DNA of 41,902 bases from JACZSB01 sp965372015 (GTDB lineage Bacteria > Fidelibacterota > Marinisomatia > SCGC-AAA003-L08 > TS1B11): the NCBI GenBank assembly GCA_965372015.1, contig CBDVAP010000010.1, forward strand, positions 1 through 41,902, given 5' to 3'. Position numbers and translations under genes: made by a program. Below are positions 41,453 through 41,902 of the stretch, in pieces. Each line of letters begins with the position of its first letter. Position 1 is the first letter of the stretch. The notes under the pieces are model-generated. The model did no database searches, was not told the origin of the DNA, and was given only the letters and a program-made list of their open reading frames with translations.

Positions 41453-41650
41453 CTAGACCGGCGCCTCAACCAGACGGGTTTCCTTATCCCCAGTCAACTC
41501 TTCGACGGTTGCCAGGTAGGTTGCGATGGCGTCCTTGATGTTTTCCAGGGCTTCTTCCTCGGTACGGCCCTGGGACCAACAACCGGGCAAGCCGGGACCC
41601 GATACCGCATAACCTTCGTCGGTTTGTTCAAGTTTTACTTTGTATTTCAT
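41453..41650 (-). CDS. hicB: HicB-family antitoxin
   Basis: 65 residues from the ATG at 41650, chosen because GGGGGAG lies directly upstream (41654-41660); the frame itself is open to 41683. The sequence KYKVKLEQTDEGYAVSGPGLPGCWSQGRTEEEALENIKDAIATYL is the partial RNase H-like HicB fold. No DNA-binding C-terminal domain (HTH or RHH) is present, so this is the short HicB form. HicB normally neutralises the mRNA-interferase HicA. Only a stub of hicA is seen next to it (41394-41450). It is convergent with nadK. Confidence 0.85.
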   Translation of the reverse strand: MKYKVKLEQTDEGYAVSGPGLPGCWSQGRTEEEALENIKDAIATYLATVEELTGDKETRLVEAPV

Positions 41651-41902
41651 GGCTCCCCCTGGCTGTAATCGTCCAGCTGGCATATAAGTCCTGCTTCATC
41701 GATTCAACAGCAAAAGCCGCCTTTTCTCCATACGGCGCATTGCATCAAATTAAATGTACCGGTAGGGATTTCCCAGCGTGGTCGATGTCTCATAATCTAT
41801 GTAACCGAAAAATGGAGAAGCGCGAGGTCATTTACGGCCTCCCTGTGGCTCCGATCCAATTTGTCGCCACAGGCGGCAACCGTGAACTATATGTCTGAGT
41901 TC
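41651..41902. other. Sequence beyond hicB without an assigned gene
   Basis: 252 nt to the end of the window. An inverted repeat CTGTGGC / GCCACAG (41843-41849 and 41866-41872) is visible. A minus-strand frame with no start codon (41750-41827) reads PFFGYIDYETSTTLGNPYRYI before a stop; its GNPYRY part is reminiscent of RHS-type repeat cores, but the match is short. A 28-codon plus-strand frame (41812-41898) has no ribosome-binding site. No clear gene. Confidence 0.3.

Overview
The window is a compact, fully coding stretch of a Gram-negative bacterial chromosome of moderately high GC. Evidence for a Gram-negative envelope is an outer-membrane beta-barrel, a Wza-type exporter, RfaE2 and a LysM lytic transglycosylase. 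A DUF2851 gene, a 31-residue AURKAIP1/COX24-like (bS22/mS38-type) gene, and the trpS-scpA-scpB-rluB-cmk-rpsA order suggest the FCB superphylum or a nearby candidate phylum such as Neomarinimicrobiota. This placement is inference; no rRNA gene is present. No tRNA, rRNA, CRISPR array, phage or intact insertion sequence was seen.

Region 1 (1-3732, minus strand): a truncated Fur/PerR-like regulator with its own Fur-type box, preceded by a GTGA-coupled run of three genes: YhaM-like OB/HD exoribonuclease, ECF-transporter S component, outer-membrane beta-barrel.

Region 2 (3733-15733, plus strand): a divergent promoter region, then a long, mostly overlapping operon of nlpC/P60 peptidase, HNH nuclease, trpS (with a Cys pattern like iron-sulfur TrpRS), scpA, scpB, rluB, cmk, rpsA (with acidic N-terminal and histone-like basic C-terminal extensions), ybbR, tsaD and a VWA membrane protein.

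Region 3 (15734-31136, plus strand): a Wzx/Wzy-type surface polysaccharide locus. It opens with a promoter-like site and a clear intrinsic terminator about 95 nt before the Wza start. It then encodes Wza, Wzz, Wzy, a fused GT2-GtrA protein, a GT-C glycosyltransferase, Wzx, a WbpB-like dehydrogenase, a WbpD-like acetyltransferase, two GT4 enzymes, a WbpE-like aminotransferase and the initiating phosphoglycosyl transferase. Parts of it look AT-richer than the flanks.

Region 4 (31137-41340, plus strand): housekeeping and envelope genes: serS, plsC, DUF2851, rfaE2, a MltD-like transglycosylase, sppA, an HU-like protein, the tiny bS22-like gene, an S1/P1-type zinc nuclease/phospholipase, xseA, xseB and nadK.

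Region 5 (41341-41902): a HicB-type antitoxin gene on the minus strand, followed by what looks like an 18-codon remnant of hicA, and unassigned sequence to the end of the window.

Three separate intergenic sites share the layout TTGnnn, 17 nt, TAACTT, which may be the local form of the housekeeping promoter.
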